64,000 nucleotides of DNA from Hwanghaeella sp965227365. Lineage in GTDB: Bacteria; Pseudomonadota; Alphaproteobacteria; UBA8366; Aestuariispiraceae. Both the position numbers and the translations under genes were made by a program. The notes under the pieces were generated by a model that worked only from the letters and a program-made list of their open reading frames with translations, was not told the origin of the DNA and did not search any database. Location: NCBI RefSeq assembly GCF_965227365.1, contig NZ_OZ245754.1, forward strand, positions 1,736,001 to 1,800,000. Reading direction: 5' to 3'. This document shows positions 23,843-32,577 of this stretch, piece by piece. The first letter of the stretch is position 1. Every line of letters starts with the position of its first letter.

Positions 23843-25696
23843 TCAGATCTCTCGGGGCACCACCCTGTCCGGCGGCAGGGTTACGGTGGCGGTCAGGCCG
23901 CCGCCCGGTTTGTTTCTGATCTCAAACTGCGCGTCGTGGGCATTCGCCAATGTCCTGACGATGGCCAGCCCCAGCCCGGACCCTTCGAAATTCCGTTCGC
24001 TTGCCTGATCGCCGCGCTGGAACGGCTCCAGAAGCCGGGGGATGTCCTCCTCGGGCATGCCGGGGCCGGTATCCGTGACGGCAAGGCTGATCCCGCCGGT
24101 TTCGCTGTCTTTTATCGTGATGGCTACGCGCGCGCCGGTCGGACTGAAACGGATCGCGTTATTGGCCAGGTTGACGAGGATTTGCGTCAGGCGGTGTTCG
24201 TCGCCGCGGATCGCCTTCGGCGTGGTGACCTCGCGGCTGACCGTGATGCGCTTGTCGCGCGCACCGCTCTCGACGATCAGCATGACGCGGTCGAGCAGCT
24301 GGGCTGGATCGACCGTCTCTTCATGCAGCGACAGGCTGCCGTGTTCGATCCTGGAAATGTCCATCATGTCGTCGATCAGGCGCATCAGATGCTGGGCGCT
24401 GCCCCGGATGGCGTCCGCATAGGCGCCGTAACGGGCGGGCTGAACCGGTCCGTAAATTCCCTGAGCCATGGCGTCGCTATAGCCGATGATGGCATTCATC
24501 GGCGTGCGCAATTCGTGGCTGGCATTGGCCAGGAACAGGGATTTCGTCTGGTTTGCCAGGTCGGCCTCGACCAGCGCCTCGTGCAACTCACCCCTGGCGC
24601 GTTCGACGGCATCGGCCATGTCGTTGAACTGAGTGCCCAGATCGCGGAATTCGGACGGGGTCAGCAGCGACGGCTCGGTCCCGACACGGACGCCTTTTTC
24701 CCCGGCCGCCATTCGGCGCGCGGCCAGGGCGGTTTCGCGAATGGGGGCGATCATCGAGAGCGACAGCTGCCAGCCCGCGGCGACAGCCAGGATCAGGCCG
24801 GCGGCAAGGACCAGAATGGCCGACTGGTTCGCCTTCGCGGCGGCTTCATGCAATTCCGAGATCGGCTGCGGGATCATCACGCCCCAGCCGGTGCCGGCCA
24901 CCGCGGTGAAGCCCGCCACCATGTCTGCCTGCACGGCGGGCGAGAAGAACAGTGAAATCCCGGTTTCCCCGGCCATCATGCGTTTGACCGGATCGATCTT
25001 CGCCAGGTTCTTGCGCTCCGCAATCCAGGCCGGGCGGGGATGGAACAGGACGGATCCGGTCTGGTCGACGATGGCGGCATGGCCTTTCACGCCGAAATTG
25101 ATCGCCGCGCCGAGAGAGCGGATATAGTCGGTCTTTACCGCGCCGATCGCCAGCTTGTCGCCGATGCGGCAGGTCAGGTAGATCACAGGATTACCCGCCG
25201 CGTCCGCGGTCACTCCGCTGAAGACGGTTTCCAACCGTTCGGCCCTGGGCGTAATCGTGGTCGGGTCCAGACCGTCCTTGACGTCCGGGCAGGGATGGGT
25301 CGCGGCATAGGGGTTGAGCGGCGGGTCCTTGCCGCTGAGGTCGATGACGCAGATGAAGGAAATCGACAGATTGTCCATCAGCTTCGCGGCGCCGGGGATC
25401 GGCGCGCCGTCCAGGCTGGACCGGACGAGCAGCGGGAAATCGGTGGCAAGATCGCGGTGGTATCGTTGCAGGGCGGCGCTGACATTGTTGGCCAGCAGGA
25501 CATGCCGGTCCTTCACGTCGTCCAGTTGTCGCTGAAAAGCGGTCTGTTCGGACCAAACCCAGAAAAGGACCAGCGGTACCACAGCCGCCAGCGTGAACAC
25601 ACCGACCAACAGCAGCCGCAACGGCAGGCGCCTGTGTCTGGATGGTGTTTCCGGCCCGAGGGCCTTTTTCGTGGGCGGCGCGTCGCCTTTGGTCAT
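23843..25696 (-). CDS. Membrane sensor histidine kinase with Cache-type sensor
   Basis: 617 residues. TM1 at about 25-48 and TM2 at about 291-315 bracket a periplasmic dCache-like domain (residues 50-290, with FICVIDLSGKDPPLNPYAA and GHAAIVDQTGSVLFHP). A HAMP region follows (IAPIRETALAARRMAAGE), then HisKA with phospho-acceptor His394 in SHELRTPMNAIIGYS. The HATPase domain has an N-box NLANNAIRFSPTG, DTGPGMPEEDIPRLLEPF and GSGLGLAIV. It transfers phosphate to an unidentified response regulator; none is adjacent. The ATG at 25696 was chosen because GAGAG precedes it and the upstream extension is Arg/Pro-rich without homology. Confidence 0.87.
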   Translation of the reverse strand: MTKGDAPPTKKALGPETPSRHRRLPLRLLLVGVFTLAAVVPLVLFWVWSEQTAFQRQLDDVKDRHVLLANNVSAALQRYHRDLATDFPLLVRSSLDGAPIPGAAKLMDNLSISFICVIDLSGKDPPLNPYAATHPCPDVKDGLDPTTITPRAERLETVFSGVTADAAGNPVIYLTCRIGDKLAIGAVKTDYIRSLGAAINFGVKGHAAIVDQTGSVLFHPRPAWIAERKNLAKIDPVKRMMAGETGISLFFSPAVQADMVAGFTAVAGTGWGVMIPQPISELHEAAAKANQSAILVLAAGLILAVAAGWQLSLSMIAPIRETALAARRMAAGEKGVRVGTEPSLLTPSEFRDLGTQFNDMADAVERARGELHEALVEADLANQTKSLFLANASHELRTPMNAIIGYSDAMAQGIYGPVQPARYGAYADAIRGSAQHLMRLIDDMMDISRIEHGSLSLHEETVDPAQLLDRVMLIVESGARDKRITVSREVTTPKAIRGDEHRLTQILVNLANNAIRFSPTGARVAITIKDSETGGISLAVTDTGPGMPEEDIPRLLEPFQRGDQASERNFEGSGLGLAIVRTLANAHDAQFEIRNKPGGGLTATVTLPPDRVVPREI

Positions 25697-25828
25697 ATGG
25701 CTCTCGTCAGGATGTCCCCCCATCCATGCTCCAAGTCTAGCCCTGTTTGTGCGGCGCGGAAAGGGGATAGCACCTGCCAGCGGGATGCAGGTACAGGCGT
25801 AGCGCGCCCTTTGCAAGGCGGAGCCCGA

Positions 25829-26908
25829 TCACTCGGCGATGGCGTCCAACAGCCAATTGTGAAGGGCGCTGATCGAGTGTTCCGATTGCACGCCGCCTTT
25901 CGGGTCGATGACCAGCGGGCCCGGTCTGTACCCCCTGCTGTGCAGGCCGCGCTGAACGGATTCGACCAGCTGGATGTCCTCTTCGACGGTCGTGGAGCGA
26001 TCCTGCAGGGAGAGCCGGCGAATGGTCTCGGAATCCATGCCGCCTTCCGTATACCAGCCGCGCCAGACCGTGACGGCGTCATGCCCGGCGGGACGCCAGT
26101 GATACGTGTTCAGGACATTGCCCGGATAGACCTGGAACGAGAACAGCGGCCACAGGAACCAGGACCGGTATTCCACCGCGTGCGGGTTGCTGTCCGGATC
26201 GACCGGATAGGTCATCGCATCCAGCCCGGAGCATTCCGTGGTGTGGCACAGGACATGACCATCCTGCTTGCTGATGTCATAGGTCTCCGGCTTGATCACG
26301 CCGGTCGAGAAGGTCGGATGGTTGAGGTTGCAGTGGTAGCATTCGGAATAATTCTCGACTGAGACCTTCCAATTGCAGGTTTCCGGCACCTCGACCCATT
26401 CCAGCGGCTCGAGCGTATCGATATTCGGTACGTAATCGCGCAATGCCTCGCGAACGCCGGGATACCAGGAGTCCATCGGCTGGGCGTCGTCGTCCAGGTT
26501 GACGAAAATGAAGCCGTTGAAGATTTCGGTTCGCACCTCGGTCAGGCAGATCGCGGACCGGTTCACCCCTTTCACCGCATCAATGTTCGGGGCCGATTTC
26601 AGACGGCCGGTCAGATCGTAGGACCAGGCGTGATAGGGACAGACCAGCAGCCTCTTGCGGCCCGATCCCGAGACCATCTGATGCGCCCGGTGCTGACACA
26701 CATTGTAGAAGGTGCGAATGACGCCATCGCGGCCATGTATGGCGAACAGGCTCTCCCCGGCGATTTCGAAAGTGAAGTAGTCGCCCGGCCGTTTCAATTC
26801 CGCGACATGGCCGGCGAATTGCCAGGTCCGGGACAGCAGACCCTTGCGCTCCTTCTCGAAAATCGAGGGGTCCGTGTAGTAGAAAGCGGGCAGGGCGTGT
26901 GCGGTCAT
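25829..26908 (-). CDS. Rieske non-heme iron oxygenase, alpha subunit (betaine/carnitine demethylase-like)
   Basis: 359 residues. The Rieske 2Fe-2S ligands are C71-Q-H73 and C90-P-Y-H93. The catalytic domain has NWKVSVENYSE189CYH192CNLNH197, giving the two Fe-binding His residues. The bridging acidic residue is Glu rather than the usual Asp, as in CntA/GbcA/Stc2-type enzymes that remove N-methyl groups from quaternary amines. The neighbours (dimethylglycine-dehydrogenase-like and sarcosine-oxidase-like flavoproteins, HpbD-like epimerase) support a betaine-type substrate. The ferredoxin reductase partner is not in the window. The gene is the last of a two-gene minus-strand unit with the RpiR regulator 15 nt upstream. 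Confidence 0.88.
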   Translation of the reverse strand: MTAHALPAFYYTDPSIFEKERKGLLSRTWQFAGHVAELKRPGDYFTFEIAGESLFAIHGRDGVIRTFYNVCQHRAHQMVSGSGRKRLLVCPYHAWSYDLTGRLKSAPNIDAVKGVNRSAICLTEVRTEIFNGFIFVNLDDDAQPMDSWYPGVREALRDYVPNIDTLEPLEWVEVPETCNWKVSVENYSECYHCNLNHPTFSTGVIKPETYDISKQDGHVLCHTTECSGLDAMTYPVDPDSNPHAVEYRSWFLWPLFSFQVYPGNVLNTYHWRPAGHDAVTVWRGWYTEGGMDSETIRRLSLQDRSTTVEEDIQLVESVQRGLHSRGYRPGPLVIDPKGGVQSEHSISALHNWLLDAIAE

Positions 26909-26923
26909 ATCGATTATCCCGGT

Positions 26924-27814
26924 TCAGGGCTGGTAGATGCCAAGTCGGTGCCGTCTTTCGTGGAAACGTTCGATGCTGTCGATGACCTCCGGCGGCGCAT
27001 CGGCGATGACGAAGGCCATCAGGGTCTCAAGAAGCGCGATCAGGGCCACGGAAGAGGGGAAGAATTGCGGCGTGTCGGAACTGACGACGAAGGCGTGGTC
27101 CGCGCCGATGACGATGGGGGAGGCCGGGCTGTCCGACATGCCGATCAGCTTCACCCCCTGTTCCTTGGCCAGGGCGGCGGCCTCGACGACTTCCGTGCGA
27201 TAAGGCTTGCAGGTAATCGCGATCAGCACGTCCTGTTCGTTGGCGCGGCTCAGATCGTCCGAGGCGACGCCGCCTGACCGCGGGATGGCCCAGATGTTGT
27301 ACGACGCCATGTCGGCCAGATAAGCGAAATTCCGCGCATTGCTGTTGTTCACCCCGACGCCGAGGACGAAGGTGTTGCGGGAGGCGACGATATCGTCCGC
27401 CGCCGCTTTCATTCTTTCCGCGTCGGTCCCGGCGAAGGTCGCCTCGATATTGCGGATCGCGCTTTCCACCATATCGGCATACAGGCCGCCCAGCTGTCCG
27501 GTCTGGCTCAGGGACTGAAGCCAGCGAGCCCGGTCGGGGAAGTTCAGGTTGCCGCGCCGGATCTCCTCCCGGAACGGTTCCCGGAAATCGTCGTATCCGT
27601 CAAAGCCGATCGTGCGGGCCATGCGCACCAGCGTGTTCGGCTTAACCGCGGCGGCGGATGCCATTTCCCGGATCGAACAGACGCCGACATCGTTGGGGTT
27701 CTCCAACACATAGGTCGCCGCCTTGCGGGTTTCCGGCGTCAATTGTTCCAACTCGGCGGCCAGGGCTTCCAGGACGCCGTTCGAGGTTAGGGATGAAACG
27801 TTCGTGTCATTCAT
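26924..27814 (-). CDS. MurR/RpiR-family transcriptional regulator (HTH plus SIS domain)
   Basis: 296 residues. The N-terminal HTH_6 domain (residues 15-90: ELEQLTPETRKAATYVLENPNDVGVCSIREMASAAAVKPNTLVRMARTIGFDGYDDFR) is followed by a SIS domain (about 135-265), which usually binds a phosphorylated sugar or related ligand. It is divergently transcribed from the flavoprotein gene at 27897 across an 82-nt gap and co-directional with the Rieske gene, so it likely controls this catabolic island. A longer upstream frame exists, but the ATG at 27814 fits family length. Confidence 0.86.
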   Translation of the reverse strand: MNDTNVSSLTSNGVLEALAAELEQLTPETRKAATYVLENPNDVGVCSIREMASAAAVKPNTLVRMARTIGFDGYDDFREPFREEIRRGNLNFPDRARWLQSLSQTGQLGGLYADMVESAIRNIEATFAGTDAERMKAAADDIVASRNTFVLGVGVNNSNARNFAYLADMASYNIWAIPRSGGVASDDLSRANEQDVLIAITCKPYRTEVVEAAALAKEQGVKLIGMSDSPASPIVIGADHAFVVSSDTPQFFPSSVALIALLETLMAFVIADAPPEVIDSIERFHERRHRLGIYQP

Positions 27815-27896
27815 GATTGACGATGGTACAAATGTTTGATTACCGTGTCGACAGGTTTTCACATCATCAGATCGGATTTCGCAAAAGGGGTGCGCC

Positions 27897-30356
27897 ATGG
27901 CTGCAGACTTGCCGGAACAGGCCCGCGTCGTGATCGTCGGCGGCGGCATCATGGGATGCGGGCTGGTGTATCATCTTGCGCATGAAGGGTGGACGGACAC
28001 CGTCCTGCTGGAGAAGGCCGAACTGACCAGCGGGTCGACCTGGCATGCGGCGGGGCAGATTACCCAATCGACCAGTTCCTTCGGAATCGGGAAATGCGTC
28101 GGCTACAATATCGATCTTTATTCCGGCGCTCTGGAAAGGGAGACGGGCCAGTCCGTCACCTGGCACGGCTGCGGTTCCTTCCGCCTCGCCTATACCGAGG
28201 ACGAGATGGACTGGCTGCGCCACACGTTGAGCGTGACCCGCGCCTTGGGCTTCAACGCGGAACTGGTCGGACCGGACCCGATCGCCGAACTGCATCCCTT
28301 CTACAATCTGGACGGCGTGCTCGGCGCGCTGCACACGCCCGATGACGGCCATGCCGACCCGACCGGTATCGCCCAGGCGCTGGCCACCGGCGCGCGGCAA
28401 TTGGGGGCCAAGATCGTCCGCCGCTGCCGCGCAACGGATATCCGGCAGGAACCTGGCGGCGACTGGGTGGTTGAGACAGAGCTTGGTGCAATACGGTGCG
28501 AGCATGTGGTGAACGCAGGCGGCACCTATGCAAGGCAGATCGGGGAATGGAACGGGCTGATCCTGCCGATGACTTCCATGACCCACCACTACTTCGTGAC
28601 CGACACCGTACCGGAATTCCAAAACCTTGATACCGAACTGCCGGTGGTCCGCGACGACAGGCTGGTCTCCGGCTACATTCGGATGGAGCAGAAGTCGGGC
28701 CTGATCGGAATCTATGAGAAGGAAAACCCGAACACGGTCTGGGAGGATCACTGCCCTTGGGAGGCGGAGAACGAATTGTTCGAGGCCGACTACGAACGCG
28801 TCATGCCCTGGCTTGAAAACGCGTTGGACCGGATGCCGGTCTTGGCGGAACTGGGGATCAAGCGTGTCGTGCATGGCGCGATCAGCCATCCGCCGGACGG
28901 CAACCCGATGATCGGCCCGGCGCCGGGCGTCAAAAACTACTGGTGCTGCTGCGGCACCCAGATCGGTATCGGCTGGGGGCCGGGTCTGACCCGGGAATTG
29001 GCGCGCTGGATGGTGCATGGGGCATCGGATATCTCGATGCGCGAATTCGATCCGCGGCGCTTCGGCCCCTATGCGACCAAGGACTGGCAGATGGTGAAGG
29101 CGAAGGAGGACTATTGCCTGCGCCATGAGATCCCTTTCCCGCATTTCAACCGCTTGGCCGGGCGGCCGATCAAGCCGTCGCCGTTATACGATCGCCTGAA
29201 GGAAAAGGGCGCGGTTTACGAGGAAGTCTTTGGTCATGAACGCCCGCGCTGGTTCGCGACCGGCGATGTGGAACAGCGCGACTATTATTCCTTCCGCCGC
29301 ACGCCGGTGCATGACGTTGTAGGCGCGGAGGTGAAGGCCGTGCGTGAGCGCGCAGGGATCATGGATACTTCCGCCTTCACCAAGGTGGAGGTTTCGGGTC
29401 CGGAGGCGGAAGCTTTCCTGGAGCCCCTGGTCGCCAACCGTCTGCCGCGCAAGGTGGGCGGCATCGCGCTGACGCATATGCTCAACCGCCGCGGCCGGAT
29501 CGAATTGGAGGCCACCGTCGTCCGCCTGGCCGAAGACCGGTTCTATCTGGTCTGTGCAGCCTTCTTCGAACAGCGATTGATGGATCATCTGAACGGTCAC
29601 AAGGCGGGGCGCGATGTCAGCATCGCCTGTCTGTCGGAGGGTTGGGCGGCGCTGACCCTGAACGGGCCGCTCTCCCGCGATATTCTATCGGCCTGCACCG
29701 GGGCGGCCCTGGACAATGCCAATTTCCGCTGGATGTCCGCACAGGAAATCGACATCGCCGGTCATCCGGTTTGGGCGATGCGTCTTTCCTATGCCGGTGA
29801 ATTGGGCTGGGAACTGCACATGCCGCGCGCCTCGGCACTGGCGGTCTACGATGCCCTATGGGCGGCGGGCGAACCTCATGGACTGGCCGATTACGGCAGC
29901 TTTGCGATGAACGCGATGCGTATGGAAAAGGCGTTCAAGGGGGCAGGCGAGTTGACCAACGAGGTCACGCTTCCGGAAGCCGACGTGATGCGCTTCGTAA
30001 AGCTGGACAAGGACTTCCTGGGCAAGGAAGCAACGGTCGCCTCTGCCGAGGCGGATCTGCCGTGGGTCTGCGCCTATCTTATGGTCGAACCGGACGGCGA
30101 GGTCGACGGACATGGCGGGGAGGCGGTCCTGAAGGACGGCAGAGTGGTCGGCACTACCTCTTCCATCGCTTTCGGACACACTGTCGGCCAGATCCTGGCC
30201 TTCGCCTATCTGAAGCCGGAATTCGCCGAGCCCGGCACCGCCCTGCAAGTCGTGATCCATGGTGTGCCGCGTGCGGCGCAGGTGCTCGGGCAGCCGGCCT
30301 ATGACGCGGCCAGCCACCTGCCCCGGACCGATGCGGTGAGGACCGCCGCGGAATAG
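27897..30356 (+). CDS. Dimethylglycine/sarcosine dehydrogenase-like flavoprotein with GcvT domain
   Basis: 819 residues. The N-terminal DAO domain has the GGGIMG dinucleotide motif (15-20), an acidic end at LLEK, and STWH50AAG, the site where FAD is covalently bound to His in dimethylglycine and sarcosine dehydrogenases. An FAO_M linker lies at about 375-430, and GcvT N- and C-terminal folate-binding domains occupy 430-810 (DYYSFRRTPVHDVVGAEVKAVRERAGIMD, SYAGELGWELHMPRASALAVYDALW, ESAIAFGHTVG-like SSIAFGHTVG). It oxidises an N-methyl group and passes the one-carbon unit to tetrahydrofolate. It starts the plus-strand operon of the island; AAAAGGGG precedes the ATG. Confidence 0.9.
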   Translation: MAADLPEQARVVIVGGGIMGCGLVYHLAHEGWTDTVLLEKAELTSGSTWHAAGQITQSTSSFGIGKCVGYNIDLYSGALERETGQSVTWHGCGSFRLAYTEDEMDWLRHTLSVTRALGFNAELVGPDPIAELHPFYNLDGVLGALHTPDDGHADPTGIAQALATGARQLGAKIVRRCRATDIRQEPGGDWVVETELGAIRCEHVVNAGGTYARQIGEWNGLILPMTSMTHHYFVTDTVPEFQNLDTELPVVRDDRLVSGYIRMEQKSGLIGIYEKENPNTVWEDHCPWEAENELFEADYERVMPWLENALDRMPVLAELGIKRVVHGAISHPPDGNPMIGPAPGVKNYWCCCGTQIGIGWGPGLTRELARWMVHGASDISMREFDPRRFGPYATKDWQMVKAKEDYCLRHEIPFPHFNRLAGRPIKPSPLYDRLKEKGAVYEEVFGHERPRWFATGDVEQRDYYSFRRTPVHDVVGAEVKAVRERAGIMDTSAFTKVEVSGPEAEAFLEPLVANRLPRKVGGIALTHMLNRRGRIELEATVVRLAEDRFYLVCAAFFEQRLMDHLNGHKAGRDVSIACLSEGWAALTLNGPLSRDILSACTGAALDNANFRWMSAQEIDIAGHPVWAMRLSYAGELGWELHMPRASALAVYDALWAAGEPHGLADYGSFAMNAMRMEKAFKGAGELTNEVTLPEADVMRFVKLDKDFLGKEATVASAEADLPWVCAYLMVEPDGEVDGHGGEAVLKDGRVVGTTSSIAFGHTVGQILAFAYLKPEFAEPGTALQVVIHGVPRAAQVLGQPAYDAASHLPRTDAVRTAAE

Positions 30357-30373
30357 CCGAAGGGGAGTTGAAT

Positions 30374-31450
30374 ATGCGCGCGATGGTACTGACCGGTCAT
30401 GGCGGCATGGACAAACTGGTATGGCACGAGGATTGGCCGAAGCCGGTCCCGGGCGACGAGGATGTTCTAATCCGGGTCGCGGCCTGCGGGTTAAACAATA
30501 CGGACGTCAACACGCGCACCGCCTGGTATTCCAAGGGCACGGGCGAGGCGACGACGGGGGAGGCGCTGGAAGGCGTCGAGGAAGATGATGCGACCTGGGG
30601 CGGCGCCAGCATCACCTTTCCGCGGATCCAGGGCGCCGATGTCTGCGGCGTGGTCGAAGCGGTGGGCGCGAAGGCACCGGCGGCGCTGGTCGGTAAACGG
30701 GTTTTGGTCGATCCCTGGCTGCGAGACTGGACCGATCCCCTGAACATGGACAGGGCCGGTTATTACGGCAGCGAGTGCGACGGCGGCTATGCGGAATACA
30801 CGGTGGTTGATTTCCGCAACGTGCATCCGGTCGAGTCGAGGATGAGCGACGCGGAACTCGCCAGTTTCGCGACCTCTTATGTGACGGCGGAGAACATGTT
30901 GAACCGCGCCGCCGTGAAGGCCGGCGACCGTGTGTTGATCCCCGGTGCGTCGGGTGGTGTCGGCTCTGCCCTGATCCAGTTGGCGCGCCGCCGCGGTGCG
31001 ACGGCCATTGCGATGTGCAGTCCTGCTAAGGAAGACAGTGTTAGAAAGGCGGGGGCCGACGTGGTCTTGCCGCGCGCGCCGAAGGATCTGCAGGCATCGC
31101 TTCTAGCCGCGACAGGCCATGACACGGTCACGGTGGTCGCCGACGTTGTCGGGGGACCGGGGTGGCCCAGCTATATCGATGCTCTCGCCAGGGGAGGGCG
31201 TTACACCTGTTCCGGCGCGATCGCGGGTCCGATCGTTTCTTTCGACCTGCGCACCTTCTACCTGCGAGACCTGACCTTCACCGGTGCGACCGTCGTCCCG
31301 CCGGGGACTTTCGGCGATCTGGTCGGGTATATCGAAGCGGGCGAGCTACGCCCGCTTGTCGCCGCGACCTATCCGCTGAACGAATTGCGGGCCGCACAGA
31401 CCGCCTTCATCGAGAAAAACCATGTCGGCAATATCGTGGTGACCATATGA
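30374..31450 (+). CDS. Medium-chain dehydrogenase/reductase (zinc-type alcohol dehydrogenase-like)
   Basis: 358 residues. The N-terminal GroES-like domain has CGLNNTDVNTRT and GADVCGVVEAVGA. The cofactor domain has GDRVLIPGASGGVGSALIQLARRRGATAIAMC (an NADP-type AxxGxxG motif). C-terminal PLNELRAAQTAFIEKNHVGNIVV is typical of the MDR superfamily. Structural-zinc cysteines are absent. The ATG at 30374 has GGGGAG 7 nt upstream; a TTG two codons earlier is less likely. It overlaps the next gene by ATGA, indicating one operon, so it probably oxidises or reduces an intermediate of the island's pathway. Confidence 0.85.
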   Translation: MRAMVLTGHGGMDKLVWHEDWPKPVPGDEDVLIRVAACGLNNTDVNTRTAWYSKGTGEATTGEALEGVEEDDATWGGASITFPRIQGADVCGVVEAVGAKAPAALVGKRVLVDPWLRDWTDPLNMDRAGYYGSECDGGYAEYTVVDFRNVHPVESRMSDAELASFATSYVTAENMLNRAAVKAGDRVLIPGASGGVGSALIQLARRRGATAIAMCSPAKEDSVRKAGADVVLPRAPKDLQASLLAATGHDTVTVVADVVGGPGWPSYIDALARGGRYTCSGAIAGPIVSFDLRTFYLRDLTFTGATVVPPGTFGDLVGYIEAGELRPLVAATYPLNELRAAQTAFIEKNHVGNIVVTI

Positions 31451-32550
31451 AGATCGCGCGAATCACTGTTTGGCTGGTGCCTTTGACCAGTCATGTGACT
31501 TATCACATGGCGGCGGGAAAGACCTGCGATACGGTCGAGACCGCGGTTCTGTCGGTCGAAACGGATACCGGCCTGACCGGTTGGGGTGAGGTATGCCCTA
31601 TCCCGCATTATCTGCCGGCCTTTGCCCGCGGCGTCGCGTCGGCAATCGAGGAGTTGGGGCCGGTCCTGCTTGGCGCCGATCCGGTCGGACCGGAAGCGGT
31701 GGAAGGGCGCATGGATGCCTGGTTGCAGGATCATCGATACGTGAAATCTGCCATCGACATCGCTTTGTGGGATTTGACCGCGCAGGGCGCCGGGATGCCG
31801 CTCTATCGACTGCTCGGTGGGTTGCGGCAGGCGCGGCTGCCGCTTTACCACTCCATCACCTGTATCGAGCCGGAGGAAATGGCGAGGATCGCGAAGGACG
31901 CGCAGGCGGCCGGCATGACGCAGTTTCAGGCCAAGCTCGGCGCGGATGCGAACTGGGAAGCGGATGTCGCGCGCCTGCGACTGGTGCGGGAGGCCGTCGG
32001 TGCCGGTCCCATCGTCTATGGCGATTGGAATTGCGGAGCGACGTCTCTGGACGCGACACGGGTCGGCCGGGCCGTTCGGGACCTGGATGTCATGCTGGAA
32101 CAGCCGTGCCGCAGTCTCGAGGAGAATGCACGCGTGCGGGCGGCTACCGGATTGCCGATGAAGCTGGATGAGAATGTCCATGATGCTGCAAGCCTGCTGC
32201 ATGCCGGTGCTTTGGGATGTGTCGATGCCGCGGCGATCAAACTGTCGAAGTTCGGCGGCCTTTCCGCCGCGCGGCGCGCCCGCGACCTGTGCCTGCATCT
32301 TGGTGTAAAAATGTGCGTGGAAGACACGTGGGGATCCGATATAGCGACGGCGGCCGCGCTGCATCTCGGCGCCGCTACAGATCCGCGTTTCGTTTTGAAT
32401 GTTTGCGATTTGTCGGGATATGTGTCCCCCAGGCTGGCTGATGACGGACCGGTCAGGCAGGATGGCAGGATCGCGGTGCCGGAAGGCATCGGACTGGGGG
32501 TAACGGTTGATCGGGCGCGGCTGGGCGCTCCGATACTTGTTCTGGATTAG
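31447..32550 (+). CDS. Mandelate racemase/muconate lactonizing-family enzyme (HpbD-like)
   Basis: 367 residues of the enolase superfamily. Metal ligands are D193, E218 and D241. Putative acid/base lysines are K163 (TQFQAKLG) and K265 (AIKLSKFGG). Two lysines facing each other allow 1,1-proton transfer (racemase/epimerase). The length and the lysine positions resemble hydroxyproline-betaine 2-epimerase HpbD and cis-3-hydroxyproline dehydratase relatives. With the Rieske and N-demethylating flavoproteins next door, an epimerase of a betaine or imino acid is the best guess. The start overlaps the MDR stop by four bases. Confidence 0.85.
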   Translation: MKIARITVWLVPLTSHVTYHMAAGKTCDTVETAVLSVETDTGLTGWGEVCPIPHYLPAFARGVASAIEELGPVLLGADPVGPEAVEGRMDAWLQDHRYVKSAIDIALWDLTAQGAGMPLYRLLGGLRQARLPLYHSITCIEPEEMARIAKDAQAAGMTQFQAKLGADANWEADVARLRLVREAVGAGPIVYGDWNCGATSLDATRVGRAVRDLDVMLEQPCRSLEENARVRAATGLPMKLDENVHDAASLLHAGALGCVDAAAIKLSKFGGLSAARRARDLCLHLGVKMCVEDTWGSDIATAAALHLGAATDPRFVLNVCDLSGYVSPRLADDGPVRQDGRIAVPEGIGLGVTVDRARLGAPILVLD

Positions 32551-32577
32551 CGGTGACCATCGCCAGGGAGGTGTGAC

